Of a DNA stretch of 64,000 bases, positions 9,283 through 19,960 are shown in pieces. The notes beneath the pieces are model-generated. The model made no database searches and was not told where the DNA came from. It saw only the letters and a program-made list of their open reading frames with translations. The stretch comes from Leptasterias polaris. Its lineage: Eukaryota > Echinodermata > Asteroidea > Forcipulatida > Asteriidae. The stretch's first letter is position 1; every line of letters starts with the position of its first letter. The position numbers and the translations under genes were made by a program. The stretch covers positions 2,563,501-2,627,500 of the forward strand of contig JAZGTN010000007.1 in the NCBI GenBank assembly GCA_037783415.1, read 5' to 3'.

Positions 9283-10020
9283 TTAAGAGAAATTAATTTT
9301 TACAGCTGCCATCATACTTTCAAAATGTGCCGAACCCAGCAGGGAATTAGTGTTCCTACCATGATTTAATGCAAACTTCCCAGGCATAGTTGATATACCG
9401 TGTATAAAGGGTTTGTATACTGTCCATAATAATGGCCAAAAAGGACTTGAGGGCCACCATGGGAACACCAGAACCCCTGTTCCCTGACAATATTGCAGAT
9501 GAGATAACACAGATGGAATCAGAGTGACTGGGGGAACTAATAATGCATTCTCTGCCGACCAGTTTTGGGCAAAAGCATCAACGGCTAGGGCACCAGGATT
9601 CCAAAATCTGGAGAAAAAACGAGTCAATTTCGTATTATAGTAGGTGGCAAAACAGTCTACTGTAAAAGGTCCCCACTTATTGCTGATCGAATCAAAAAAG
9701 ATTTCCGAAAGACACCAATCATCTACGTCTATCAATTTACTAATGAAATCAGCTTGTTCGTTAAGAGAGCGGGGGATCCAATCAACTTCTAGACGGATCT
9801 GGTTTTTTAGGCAAAGGTTAAAAATGTCAAAAGCCAATTCTTGGAGATGACATTTCATGCTTCCAGTTTCGATGATCTTGGCCGCTGCCTGATTATCTGT
9901 AAACACTTTTGCCCTTGAATTAGAAATGAGGGGTAAAAAAGAATGAATGGCAAACAAAATAGTTTCAAGTTCCCGCCAAGTCATATCTTGAGAAGTCAAA
10001 TTTTTGTGTGCCAGATGCAA
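9283..10020 (-). pseudogene. Ngaro RNase H and connector domain, out of frame with RT
   Basis: A 245-codon frame continues the polymerase in another frame. RNase H residues are Glu in MTWRELETI (about 17), Asp in VFTDNQAAAKI (about 42) and Asp in NEQADFIS (about 91); the first catalytic Asp lies in the upstream frame (CSDASSVGSG). It is followed by the connector shared by DIRS and Ngaro polyproteins (VDCFATYYNTKL, then TGVLVFPWWPSSPFWP). It starts with TTG inside the end of the RT frame. The overlap and missing ATG show a small frameshift in the ATTATTT stretch near 10010-10025 rather than a separate gene. Confidence 0.82.
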
Positions 10021-11534
10021 ATAATAGAACCCGAGCCAACAGAACTGGCATCTGAACAGATTATCTTGTTGATCTTGGGGGAAAGGAAAACAGTTCGGTT
10101 ATTCAAAAGACAAACGTTATCATGCCAGAAAGAAATCTCTCTGAGACATTGAACATTGAGGGTGATAATTTCGTCTTCATCACTGGCGTGTGCAATAAGA
10201 CTTTGACAGTTACGCGTCATCAACCTGGAAACATTGCCTACAACAGGCGACAGGGATATTATTTGACCAACGAAGGAATGCAGATCCCTAACTTGACATA
10301 TAGGAGATTGACGAAGTGAAGTAATGGAAGTGAGAACTTTGGTTATTCTTCGGTCCAAAACTTTGAGGGTACCCGAATGTGAGTCCCAAATCATGCCCAG
10401 CCAAACAATGGAAGTAGTAGGGTGCCATTTACTCTTGGTCAAGTTGTAAATGAATCCGGCCTTTAATAGATCTGATTTGACATGAGCAGAAACTTCCTCA
10501 GCTAATTTTATGTGGGACTCATGAGAACAGTTGGATCGGGGTACAACTACAAGGCCGTCGTCCAGGTACAAAACGATGAATATGCCGCAAGAACGCCAAT
10601 GAGTCACTAAAGGTTTCAGGATTTTTGTGAAGATCAAAGGGGCCGAAGACAGACCAAAGGGTAGGACTGTAAACTGGAAAAATCTCTGTATACCTTCAAT
10701 AAACCAGGAAAACCCCAAATACTTGTGGTACCGAGGATGGATCTCTACGTGGTGGTAGCCAGACTTCAAGTCAAATGAAAATAACAGAGCATCTGGTTGA
10801 AAATACTGTATTGCAATCTTCCAATCATCTATTTTGAAATGGTCTTTCTTCACATACTTATTCAGTTGACTCAGATCCAGAATCAAACGTTTTTTGCTAT
10901 TGGCCTGGCATACTACTGAAAGAGGACTAGTGACGTAAGATGGCGACTGAATTTCTGTGATTCTATTGGAAGCCAGCAATTCTAAAATGGACTCTGTAAC
11001 AAACGACGTGTGTCGTAAGGCTGATACATTGTTATGAAAACACATTGAAGGTGGATCTGCTAAAAACAATATTTTAAAACCTTCCTTTATAATGGACATA
11101 ATCATGTTCGGAGCATTTAAACGTGCCCAAAAGTCACTATGTGCTCTTAATCTACCCTTTACTGGAAAGCTATCAGACACCAAGTTAGAAAGTTGATAAT
11201 CACAAGGTACCTGTAAAATGTCGCTGAATTTATCAATGGTAGCTTTATGACTGAGAGGGGAGTGATGTGCCTCTTGGCTCTTTACACATCTCTGTTGCTG
11301 TGGCGGCGATGGGCGGAAAGAGTGATCGGTAGGACAATGGGGCTTGCAATGGGAAGCTCCTGTTAGTATGACCGCCGAAATTGGGATTGAATCTGAGCCT
11401 TGATCTCTGTTGCGAGAAGCCGTCACTGGCTGTAGTGTAGGGGCACTGTCTGGACCAGTGTCCCGGCATACCGCAGGCAAAGCAGTTATAGCCCGACATG
11501 CCTGGAAGTAAAATGGAAAGAAAATACGCAGCAA
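9996..11534 (-). CDS. Ngaro reverse transcriptase
   Basis: A 512-codon open frame. The convincing polymerase part begins around residue 95. RT signatures are RLILDLSQLNKYV (motif 2 region), FSFDLKSGYHHVEIHP (motif A, Asp 255), LPFGLSSAPLIFTK (motif B) and VLYLDDGLV (motif C, YLDD at 323-326), then the start of RNase H at SDASSVGSG (Asp near 495). After that the frame is broken and continues as the next minus-strand frame. Residues 1 to about 90 overlap the zinc-knuckle frame and are low-complexity, so they are probably not translated in this frame. The protein would copy the element RNA into DNA in the nucleus or cytoplasm. Unlike the neighbouring DIRS copy, its fingers region is present. Confidence 0.88.
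   Translation of the reverse strand: MLRIFFPFYFQACRAITALPAVCRDTGPDSAPTLQPVTASRNRDQGSDSIPISAVILTGASHCKPHCPTDHSFRPSPPQQQRCVKSQEAHHSPLSHKATIDKFSDILQVPCDYQLSNLVSDSFPVKGRLRAHSDFWARLNAPNMIMSIIKEGFKILFLADPPSMCFHNNVSALRHTSFVTESILELLASNRITEIQSPSYVTSPLSVVCQANSKKRLILDLSQLNKYVKKDHFKIDDWKIAIQYFQPDALLFSFDLKSGYHHVEIHPRYHKYLGFSWFIEGIQRFFQFTVLPFGLSSAPLIFTKILKPLVTHWRSCGIFIVLYLDDGLVVVPRSNCSHESHIKLAEEVSAHVKSDLLKAGFIYNLTKSKWHPTTSIVWLGMIWDSHSGTLKVLDRRITKVLTSITSLRQSPICQVRDLHSFVGQIISLSPVVGNVSRLMTRNCQSLIAHASDEDEIITLNVQCLREISFWHDNVCLLNNRTVFLSPKINKIICSDASSVGSGSIICIWHTKI
11245..11499 (-). pseudogene. gag C-terminus with a CCHC zinc knuckle (Ngaro)
   Basis: An 84-residue frame begins MSGYNCFACGMPGHWSRQCP. The spacing C-x2-C-x4-H-x4-C is an exact retroviral-type zinc knuckle, as found at the end of Ngaro gag. 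The rest is short and rich in Ser, Arg and Pro. It lies in a different frame from the overlapping RT frame, implying a gag-pol frameshift or a break. Directly upstream on the minus strand is TTTCTTTCCATTTTACTTCC followed by AG, a strong 3' splice site, so the rest of gag may lie in an upstream exon. I could not find it in the next 2 kb. Confidence 0.75.
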
Positions 11535-14092
11535 GAGAGCACTACGATGAAAATTAAGCTATAACGACGGAAATGGGAGGGAGGGTGGGAAATATTAGGT
11601 TTATAAATGAGGGAACAATTCGGAATGTAGCAAGTACAGCATATGTGCATGAGCCTGAAGTGAAGGGCGTTGTTCCGAACACACGCTTAAATACGGAATG
11701 ATCAGCCTAGCGTGAATAAAAGGAACAGAGGATATGCAAGGAATGCGCTCCAGTTGCGTAACAGAAAAATATCGGTCTTTTGTGCAAAACAAAACTACAT
11801 TTTAGTACACAAATCTGAAAACAGCCTAAGCTGTTTAAAACTGCTTACCAACCAAGGACCAAATGTACCGCGTACGGAAGCAGTTATAAAGGGACATTAA
11901 GAAAAATAGTTAAAAGCAAGTGATAGTTTTATTGTGATATATCCCATAGTTAAGATTAAGCATTGGTTATAATTATGACCTGGCCTTAATCAATATAATT
12001 ATGAGATATAATTACCTTTTCTCTCAATGTCCCTCCGTACCTATATAATGCCTATTGGTAATTAAAAAGGAGAAAGGTTATGCCTCGATCACGTTTCCCA
12101 ATTCAAGTAGAGAGAGTCTATTGGGTCTTCAACACTTGGGTATGGATTTATGGGTAGGCCTATGGCGGGAGGAGAGAAAGGCAAACATTTTACCTAATTA
12201 TTACATAATATGACTTATTTCGGCACAGATCATATTATTTTTGTAAGGCGTTGACAAAAATTCAGAAAAACATAGGGCATGAAGCCCAACGTTAGTCATG
12301 AATTTATGCTCACAATGAGATGTAAATCACAGTAATGACTTATACAATACTTTTGGTTTTCCTCTCATGACAATTTCCCTTTATTTGACGCTCTCGTAGT
12401 CGTAGGCCTAATCTTGGAGATTTTTCGGCCTAAAAATAATTACAGGAACAAAAACAGGGCAGGATGACTACACCCGATCCACATCCAGAGAACAAGCATA
12501 ATATACACAAAGAGCAATTTTTGATCTTAGGAAATAATGTCTCCATATGTAGACCATACTTCCCGCCATTTTGTTCTCGCCCCTGGTGGAATACATTAAC
12601 GACATCACAGGGATCGCGACAAGAAGCATTGTTTTTTGTTTGCCGTTGACCTGTGCCGTATATACCCATCGAATAACACAGGTCCGACGCACAGTTCACA
12701 CAATCAACATCGTAAGGGGAATTTGTATGTGCCCATAGGGATTCGAACCCTTGGTGGAACAGCTCAATATACGTGCGAGTGTATAATTATATTGTTCCCT
12801 CGAGTTCTATTATATAACTCTATTCTACTCAACAACTTCATTCATTCAGTGCATTCCTTGGACTGGGGTGACTTTGGAATGTAACCTCATTGAAGATCTT
12901 CATTGGTAGTGGTATGTGAAGGAGTTTTGTGCTTTTAACGAAGTCATCATTGTGTTCAATACCGCATGGCATTCAGTTAGGACGTGTCACGCACTGGAGG
13001 AGGACGGCATCTCAGCTCAACGTGGGGCTTGGACTTCGCTTTCTGACAAACTTTACTTACAAAATGCAATCAAACTCTTACTATAGCCATAATGTGCATA
13101 CACAGTTCAGCAACAACTGTTGCACTTTTAGAACCAATAAATTGTGGTATTCTTTATCACAGACTTGGCTAATTTGAAGCACAAGAAATACGGACATTGT
13201 GCATTTTTGTCATGGCCAGAAAGTTTCACTAAAATTTGCAGTATTAAATAAAATTCACTGTTGAGCCCTTCAGTACACCTCGTGAGTTCCACGAAGTTAG
13301 CTAGTTCCGACCACATAAACTGACTTTTAAAGCTAATGTTAACTTCGGTGTTGAGCTGCGAGTGGCTGAAGTGAGCTCCGGTGAATCGCCGTAGACTGCT
13401 GCAGAGTGAAACTTCACGATAAGCACACAGACTGGGGGTGACTGGGATGGGGCAGTTGTAAGCGGTGGACAAGACGGGGAACAACTTGAGGCAGACCCAG
13501 CAGTAAGCAGCTAGCTCCCGGCGGCGAGTCCTGGCCAACGAGTCCCAAAGACATCTCGTTTAGGTGAGGCTTGGGAACATGGGTTTGTTTATGATTAATG
13601 AAAATGGAGGAAACTATATGTTTTAATTGGCACCCCCTTGCTTCTTCCCCCCCCCCCCCCCAACCAAGCCTTAGGCCTAATGGGCAATTTCTCTCAGAAA
13701 GGTGAGAATGACCCACCGAAGTTTCAACCTATTTGTACACAAATGTTATTGGTTTCACCATTTTTGGCAAAATGAATTAATTTATAAGTTTTTGTTTTAG
13801 GTTTTGTTTTTCGGGGGGAATGAAAAAATTGAAAAAGTGTAGTTTAATCGACAAACATTCAGTTTCTGTGAAAATCCATTTTCAAATTATCAAATTATAT
13901 TTTTTTTAAACAGTACAACTGCATTACATGAGCGCTGAAAAGGGGCTTCTTCATGACAACTACGATTTAAATTGTCAAGTGTCTACCTAGAAAAAAAATT
14001 GTTTCGGGACTGAACCCTAATCGCTGAGTCAAATTACCCGCCTTTGGATTATGAACTGTAGCATTTATGTGTTTTGGTTGTTTTGTCACCAG
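11535..14092. other. intergenic with little recognisable content
   Basis: No gene is supported. There is an imperfect inverted repeat between about 11892 and 12036 (GGGACATT arms). A tRNA B-box-like GGGTTCGAATCCC occurs on the minus strand near 12736-12750 without an A box. A relatively GC-rich patch at 13370-13560 ends in TCGTTTAG|GTGAGG, which could be an unspliced-leader or noncoding first exon with a donor at 13563. A run of 15 C lies at 13647-13661. Open frames on the minus strand over 13128-13716 have no recognised domain. Confidence 0.4.
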
Positions 14093-14211
14093 AGAAGGTG
14101 TTTGGCAGACACAGCAGCCAGCAGCGACATTAATGAGAATGTGACCAGATGGGAGTTGAAGATCTTTGGATGTGGTATGTGGACGTACTCTGGAGTCCTC
14201 GCCGGATTGAG
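14093..14211 (+). other. candidate internal exon, 119 nt
   Basis: A good 3' splice site (GGTTGTTTTGTCACCAG ending at 14092) precedes a segment open in frame 1, followed by the donor GTAAGG at 14212. The frame contains VTRWELKIFGCGMWTYSGVL, which would fit the start of a transmembrane helix such as in tetraspan proteins, but I do not recognise the family. No convincing in-phase partner exon was found on either side. It may be a coding exon of an unknown gene, a noncoding exon of the transcript proposed downstream, or chance. Confidence 0.3.
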
Positions 14212-14962
14212 GTAAGGAAAACTTGGCAGCATCCGACCTCCACTTCTTAAGTTTGCTTGTGAGATTCACTTCTTTGATAATAAAATAATTATAAAAGCAT
14301 TTTTAAAATGCAATATGTCCAAACAATTGTTGTAATAGGCACAGTGCAATAACGAGTAGAAAAAGTATCACAAGTTAAAAACGATAAAAGGAAAAGAAAG
14401 AAAAAACAACCAACCAAACTAAACAAAGATAAAAACTCATCAAAACTAGTAATATTCCCCATTGAAGAGCCTTAAGACGTGTTAAAAAAACTACAATTAT
14501 TACCTTTCTTTAAAAAGAAGAAACAAAAGTAAGATTTTTGATAGAGGGCAATAGTGGAGGTCGGATAACGCAAGTTGTCCTGAAAGATAAAGACCAAGGT
14601 GAAGACCGCGAATGGTAAGAGCAGATCTAACCCGTTCTCTTGCAGAGTCCCTTCCCCTTTGTAACGCCCCTCCCCCAGAGTTCGTCGATCTTGTTGATGT
14701 TGTCCTCTTGTGCAGCTTTCATGGTGACGTCACACATTTCTGGACTTTTTCATGATGCATGTTGGTCGAAGCCAATGATGCTTTTAATTAGGAGACTAGT
14801 CTTACTGGAAATTTCTGTCGGGGTTAAAACTTCAAGTCGTCAGTTGACATGTTAAAATATAATTGTCATGAGTTAATGTTTCAAATAGCTTTTAAGGAAT
14901 AGAGAAAATCCCACTAAAACTTTATTTGTAATAATTTTCAATAGTTCTTATATTGGGTAATT

Positions 14963-15435
14963 GTTTTTAAGGAAATAAAGCAAACCCACAACCATAAGTG
15001 ATTTAGAAGAAATCACGCAGTCAAATATCCCAGTCCAATCACCATTCATTTGATGATTGTTTGATTTAGGAGTATTAAGTATTAAATATAAAATTTAGGC
15101 AAGCTAAATTAGTATTTACTCACTCCTAATATCAACATTACATCAATTCTGAATGTAAACATTCTCAACTGAGCATGAATAATGTTTTTAAGGAAATAAA
15201 GCAAACCCACAACCATAAGTGATTTAGAAGAAATAACGCAGTCAAATATCCCAGTCCAATCACCATTCATTTGATGATTAATGTCCAATCACCATTCATT
15301 TGATGATTAATGTTTGATTTAGGAGTATTAAGTATTAAATATAAAATTTAGGCAAGCTAAATTAGTATTTACTCACTCCTAATATCAACATTACATCAAT
15401 TCTGAATGTAAACATTCTCAACTGAGCATGAATAA
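14963..15435. repeat. 221-bp tandem duplication
   Basis: Copies start with GTTTTTAAGGAAATAAAGCA at 14963 and 15184 and are almost identical. The second copy has a further internal 29-bp duplication (GTCCAATCACCATTCATTTG at 15254 and 15283). The copies contain complementary segments (GGAGTATTAAG / ACTCACTCC) that could fold. Confidence 0.92.
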
Positions 15436-15832
15436 CATTGAGTCTTCGAAAATTCAAAAATAGCAGGACAATAAATAAACAAAATAACTGTCCCCCTTCC
15501 TCATTTAGATCAAAGTTCAAAATAAAACAGAAAAAGTGGGAAAACTTGTAGCAAAAAAAAAAAAAAATTTAAGCTGTAGCTCTGAAATGCTTTAAGCAGG
15601 TAGGGCGCATTGCAAATAACTTCCTAAAACAACTTAATTGTGAGAGCAACAAAAAAGAAGGAAAAAAGAAGAGAGAAACAGAACTGGAAAAAGGGACCGA
15701 AGGAGACAAGAGGAGATGGGAGGGTGAAAACAGCAGATCATCCCTGGGAGAAATACGCCAGTGATGGCTAGGTTTGTATGAATGGTAAGACAGTAAAGGC
15801 CTAGAAATAAGACTAACTCTCTACTCCTTCAG

Positions 15833-17110
15833 CAGGTTTACTGGCAATAGGTAAAGTATAAAGTGCCACTTGTGAGTACTTAGTCTTGACTTCAAGACTC
15901 CAAGACTCCATTTGATGTGCCTGATGAGTGACTGCATGCCAGTGAGTTTGACTGTTTGCAGTGATGGTCAAGTATAACAGGTAAAAGTATTGGGGTAAGT
16001 GTGAAAGAAACTAACCCTTTTCTCCACAGCTTCTAACCTTTTTTTTTTACAGCTTCTAACCTTTTTTTTACAGCCTCTAACTGGCCCCCTTAGGCTACAT
16101 TCTTTTTGTTTTGTTTTCAACAGCCTGTAATCTGTTCTTTCCAAAGTGGATGTTGTGGCAGGTGATGGTGCATTGAAATGCAGAAAGTGAGTACTTAGTC
16201 TTGACTTCAAGACTCTCCCTTTGATGTGCCTGATGAGTGACTGGATGGATGCCAGTGAGTTTGACTGTTTGCAGTGATGGTCAAGTATAACAGGTAAAAG
16301 TATTGGGGTAAGTGTGAAAGAAACTAACCCTTTTCTCCACAGCTTCTAACCTTTTTTTTTTTACAGCTTCTAACTTTTTTTTTTACAGCTTCTAACCTTT
16401 TTTTTTACAGCTTCTAACCTTTTTTTTACAGCCTCTAACTGGCCCCCTTAGGCTACATTCTTTTTGTTTTGTTTTCAACAGCCTGTAATCTGTTCTTTCC
16501 AAAGTGGATGTTGTGGCAGGTGATGGTGCATTGAAATGCAGAAAGTGAGTACTTAGTCTTGACTTCAAGACTCTCCCTTTGATGTGCCTGATGAGTGACT
16601 GGATGGATGCCAGTGAGTTTGACTGTTTGCAGTGATGGTCAAGTATAACAGGTAAAAGTATTGGGGTAAGTGTGAAAGAAACTAACCCTTTTCTCCACAG
16701 CTTCTAACCTTTTTTTTTTTACAGCTTCTAACCTTTTTTTTTACAGCTTCTAACCTTTTTTTTTACAGCTTCTAACCTTTTTTTTACAGCCTCTAACTGG
16801 CCCCCTTAGGCTACATTCTTTTTGTTTTGTTTTCAACAGCCTGTAATCTGTTCTTCCCAAAGTGGATGTTGTGGCAGGTGATGGTGCATTGAAATGCAGA
16901 AAGTGAGTAGTGTTGAATCTCCCTTTGATATTTCTGTTACGTGACTCGGGGTCAATGATGAGGTCAGGTTTGCAGCAAAAGTTAAGTAACAAGAGAAGTG
17001 TAAGGTAAAGTAAGAGGGTAAGTGAATAATAACCAATTCCCTCCACAGCTTTTAACGTTCCCTCCACAGGCTCTAACATTGTTTTTGTTTTTGACAGTCT
17101 GTAACCTGTT
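15833..17110 (+). repeat. 358-bp tandem repeat with splice-site-like modules
   Basis: GTGAGTACTTAGTC-type boundaries occur at 15872, 16187, 16545 and 16903, so the unit is 315, 358 and 358 bp, followed by a diverged partial copy to about 17110. Each unit has a donor (GCAGAAA|GTGAGT), a second donor-like GGGGTAAGTGTG, a cluster of acceptors (T-run plus ACAG|CTTCTAAC, one to four times) and a last acceptor TTTTCAACAG. The segment between the last acceptor and the donor is exactly 63 nt in three copies (16124-16186, 16482-16544, 16840-16902). All three frames of this segment have stops, so it does not code. Another exon-like part sits at 17098-17190. Confidence 0.9.
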
Positions 17111-17546
17111 ATTGCTGATGGAGTAGATGTTTTGACAAAGAATTGTTCACCGATGGCAACTCTGGGACACTGTAGATGACATTGGTTTGGTAAAGTATTG
17201 GGGGGACAGGGTTATCTCAGGTAATATGTATGGTGAACCTGACTTTGGTTAACAATGTGACCCCAAAATACTACCCTTCTAGAAAAAATGTTCGTCCAAA
17301 AAGCAGATCATGTTTTCTGAATTCCTTGAAGATGAAGTAGTTTATTAGTGCTGACATCTCCACTGAGCTGATGTTGGTAATGTATCGAGTTATATAAGTT
17401 ACAAGTTAGTGGTGAACAAAACCTACTAAATGGGACAGGTCAATCAAGAAATTGGAGGAACAAATCTAAATATCAATTTAATCGTTGACATTTGGAGGGA
17501 AAACAGCATTTGAATCCGTCAAACAAATTTATTTAGTATAGTTGTA

Positions 17547-17830
17547 ACCAACAGTAAAAATACTAGTATCATTTTGAGATTTAGAACAGCAAGCATGGGC
17601 AACCAGCCAACCACAGAGATAAAACTACGCAAGAACAGTTTTCCAGCTTTGACAAAATTATGTATGTACAATCAAAAGAAGCAATGGTAGATAACCAGCA
17701 GTAAAAAGCCTAGCAAAATTTGAGATTCTACAACAGCAGGCATTGACCGAGCAACCACCGAGTAAAAAAACTTAAGAACCAGCAACAAGTTGTGTTTGTA
17801 CAATCCAAACAAACTGAAATCCTTACTGAA
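17547..17830. repeat. diverged duplication of about 145 bp
   Basis: Two diverged copies share the order ACCAACAGTAAAAATACTAG / ACCAGCAGTAAAAAGCCTAG, then TTTGAGATT, CAACAGCAGGCAT-like, ACCACAGAG/ACCACCGAG and TGTACAATC. The similarity is moderate, and this is older than the 358-bp repeat. Confidence 0.65.
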
Positions 17831-17954
17831 ACAACAGAAGTCGACTGTTCTTGCAGTTTATCTCAAACATACGTAAATACATAAATACATAGTGAGAAAT
17901 TGATCGTGATGGGCCTACTTTTCTATTCCTCTCAGTTCAGCAGTCTCTTGTTCT

Positions 17955-18260
17955 GTGGTGCATCGGTGGAAGACAGTGTATATCATCCTGGCTGCAGCGA
18001 GTGCCTTGACAGAGGGCTACATTCCCTTGTGCCATGAGCTGTTGAGATGTGCATCGATGGAGGATACACTGCAGAGTATATCATCGGGGTGTGGTGAGTG
18101 CCCTGACTGAAGGCTACATTGTCTTGTGCCTTGATGACCACAACCACCGAGCTGTTGTGATGTGCATCGGTGTAAGATTCATTGTATATCATCCGGGGTG
18201 CGGTGAGTGCCTTGACAGAAGGCTACATTGTCTTGTGCCATGGTGACTACAACTGGAGCA
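17955..18260 (+). repeat. tandem repeat of about 100 bp, three copies
   Basis: GTGCCTTGAC, then AGGCTACATT and CTTGTGCC, recurs at 18001, 18098 and 18207, each preceded by GATGTGCATCGGTG- and GTATATCATC-like segments. A further piece (GACTGAAGGCTACATTCGCT) appears near 18989 inside the next exon-like block, linking the two. Confidence 0.85.
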
Positions 18261-18760
18261 GTTGGGGGATACAGATGCAAAAAGTCAACAGGCCACTTGG
18301 TAAGTTTGTCAAAAAATCCATTGTAAAACTTTTCTTTGAAGAGAAGCCTTTATGCACAAATTTGGCAAAGGAGTTAATGTTTCAGAATTAGCAACTTTGA
18401 AGGTTTCAAATGGTGATTTGAAAGAACAGATTCATTCACATTCTGTAGTCTGCAATAAACACACCATACAACCAATTGGTGGAAAACTTTATCAAAATAG
18501 GTGAAGTTTTTTCAAGAAAAGATGACCCCCCCCCCAAAGGTAAAAAAAGAAAAAAAAGAAAAAGGAAAAAAAAGAAGACAAACAAGTTGTGTCATGTTGT
18601 GTGTGCATGAGTCAATTAGCCTATAGGAGCTGGAGGAGAATGTTCTTGCACATAAGATTCTGACTTGACTATTTCTCAGAACAATGCATACTTTTACTAA
18701 ATGAGCTTAAATACAAATTAATCTTTGACATTGTTGACAATTGCTTATTTTCAACCACAG

Positions 18761-19960
18761 ATTGAGACAATGACCTACACCCAACCTTGAGGCTAATCAA
18801 CGCTTATTGGACTGTGTGCTACCAGCCAGGGAAGGACTGCGTCAAGTACAATTGTTGAAGTGACGCAGGAATGTTGAGACTGTTGGAGTGTGTGCCAAGA
18901 CCTGAAGGGCTGCGTCAAGTCTGCAAGATGACTCTCAGCCACAAGTTCAACTGTTGAGGCTTATTAACACTTTTTAGCTGCAAGACTTTGACTGAAGGCT
19001 ACATTCGCTTGTGCTGTGGTGAACACATTACTTTAGGATGAGCATCGTTGGAGGAAGAGTCAACAACAGACCACTTGGTAAGTTTGAAAAAAATCCATAG
19101 TAAAACTTTTCTTTGAAGAGAAGGTACATCCCGTAAACTTGGCAAAGAATTAATGTGTCTGAAAGAGTCAAAACATCAATTTGACGGAATACACATTCAA
19201 TCCCAACCTTTGCAATAAACAGTGTAACAGCCAATTGGTGGAAGCCTTCATTGAAAGAAGAGGTCATGTTTTTCAGAAGAGATTTTTGAAAACAAAAAAG
19301 AAAATCAAAACCTGGAATGTCATGTCGTGAGTGCATGTTCAATGAAATGAAGAACTGATTGGAACTTTCTTGCACGTGATAGCATTCTGACTTGACCATT
19401 TCTCAAAAGTGATACTTGTATTAAAAGAGCTTAAACAAATTAATCTTTGACATTGTTTATTTTCTCTACCTCAGATTGAGACAATAGCTTGGGAGAGGCA
19501 GTCACCCATGCAACATTGAGGCTAATCACACTTTTTGATAGATGTGCCACTACTGAGTCCAGATGACTCTCTGCTACAAGTTCCAACTGTTACAAGTTGA
19601 AGTGGTGAAGAGATATTGTGCTACATATGTGTGCCATCAGCTGGACTGTGTCAAGTCTAGCTAGATGACCCTCCGAGCTAGAAGTTCAAGTGATAAAGAG
19701 ACATTGGGCTTAACCAACACTTTTTGGATTGTGTGCCACCAGCTAAAGGACTGTCAAGTCTAGCTAGATGACTCTCCGCTAAAAGTTCACATGGATGTTT
19801 AAGTGCTGTAGGGATGTTGATGCTTCATTTGTAACTATTGCTTTTTGGACTGCCACCAACTGAACAAAGACTATGTCAAGTCTAGCAAGGTGAATCCCCA
19901 CATGTTCAACTGAAACAAGCTGGACCATGACATTGCCAAACTGTAAGACACTGAGGAGAG
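18761..19960 (+). repeat. degenerate repeats of about 110 bp
   Basis: Diverged copies carry GAGGCTAATCA, then TTTTTGGACTGTGTGCCACC, CAAGTCTAGC, TAGATGACTCTC and ACAAGTTCAACTGTT. About six partial copies lie between 18775 and 19910, interrupted by the intron-like segment 19078-19474. Confidence 0.7.

Larger units (their letters stand above)
8165..11534 (-). mobile_element. Ngaro-type tyrosine-recombinase retrotransposon, degraded
   Basis: On the minus strand the order is CCHC zinc knuckle (gag end), reverse transcriptase, RNase H and tyrosine recombinase. The recombinase has the HSLRSGG and HGRW signatures typical of Ngaro rather than DIRS1. Two frame breaks (RT/RNase H near 10010-10025, recombinase near 8812) and the missing gag N-terminus make this copy non-functional as read. 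Exact element ends could not be placed: no split direct repeat pair flanking the coding region was identified. Confidence 0.82.

Noticed and set aside
12730..12755. tRNA gene on the minus strand (B-box-like GGGTTCGAATCCC)
   Set aside because: No A box and no acceptor, D or anticodon stem could be found in the flanking bases.
13128..13716. Minus-strand frames of 100-136 codons as genes
   Set aside because: No recognisable domain, heavy overlap in two frames and low-complexity GC-rich DNA.
15968..17079. Minus-strand frames repeating HFLHFNAPSPATTSTL
   Set aside because: They are copies of the 358-bp noncoding tandem repeat read backwards, with no domain.
15833..19474. snoRNA host gene
   Set aside because: CTGATGA and CTGA-like motifs occur in some introns, but I found no properly spaced C/D pair with a terminal stem and no clear H/ACA layout.
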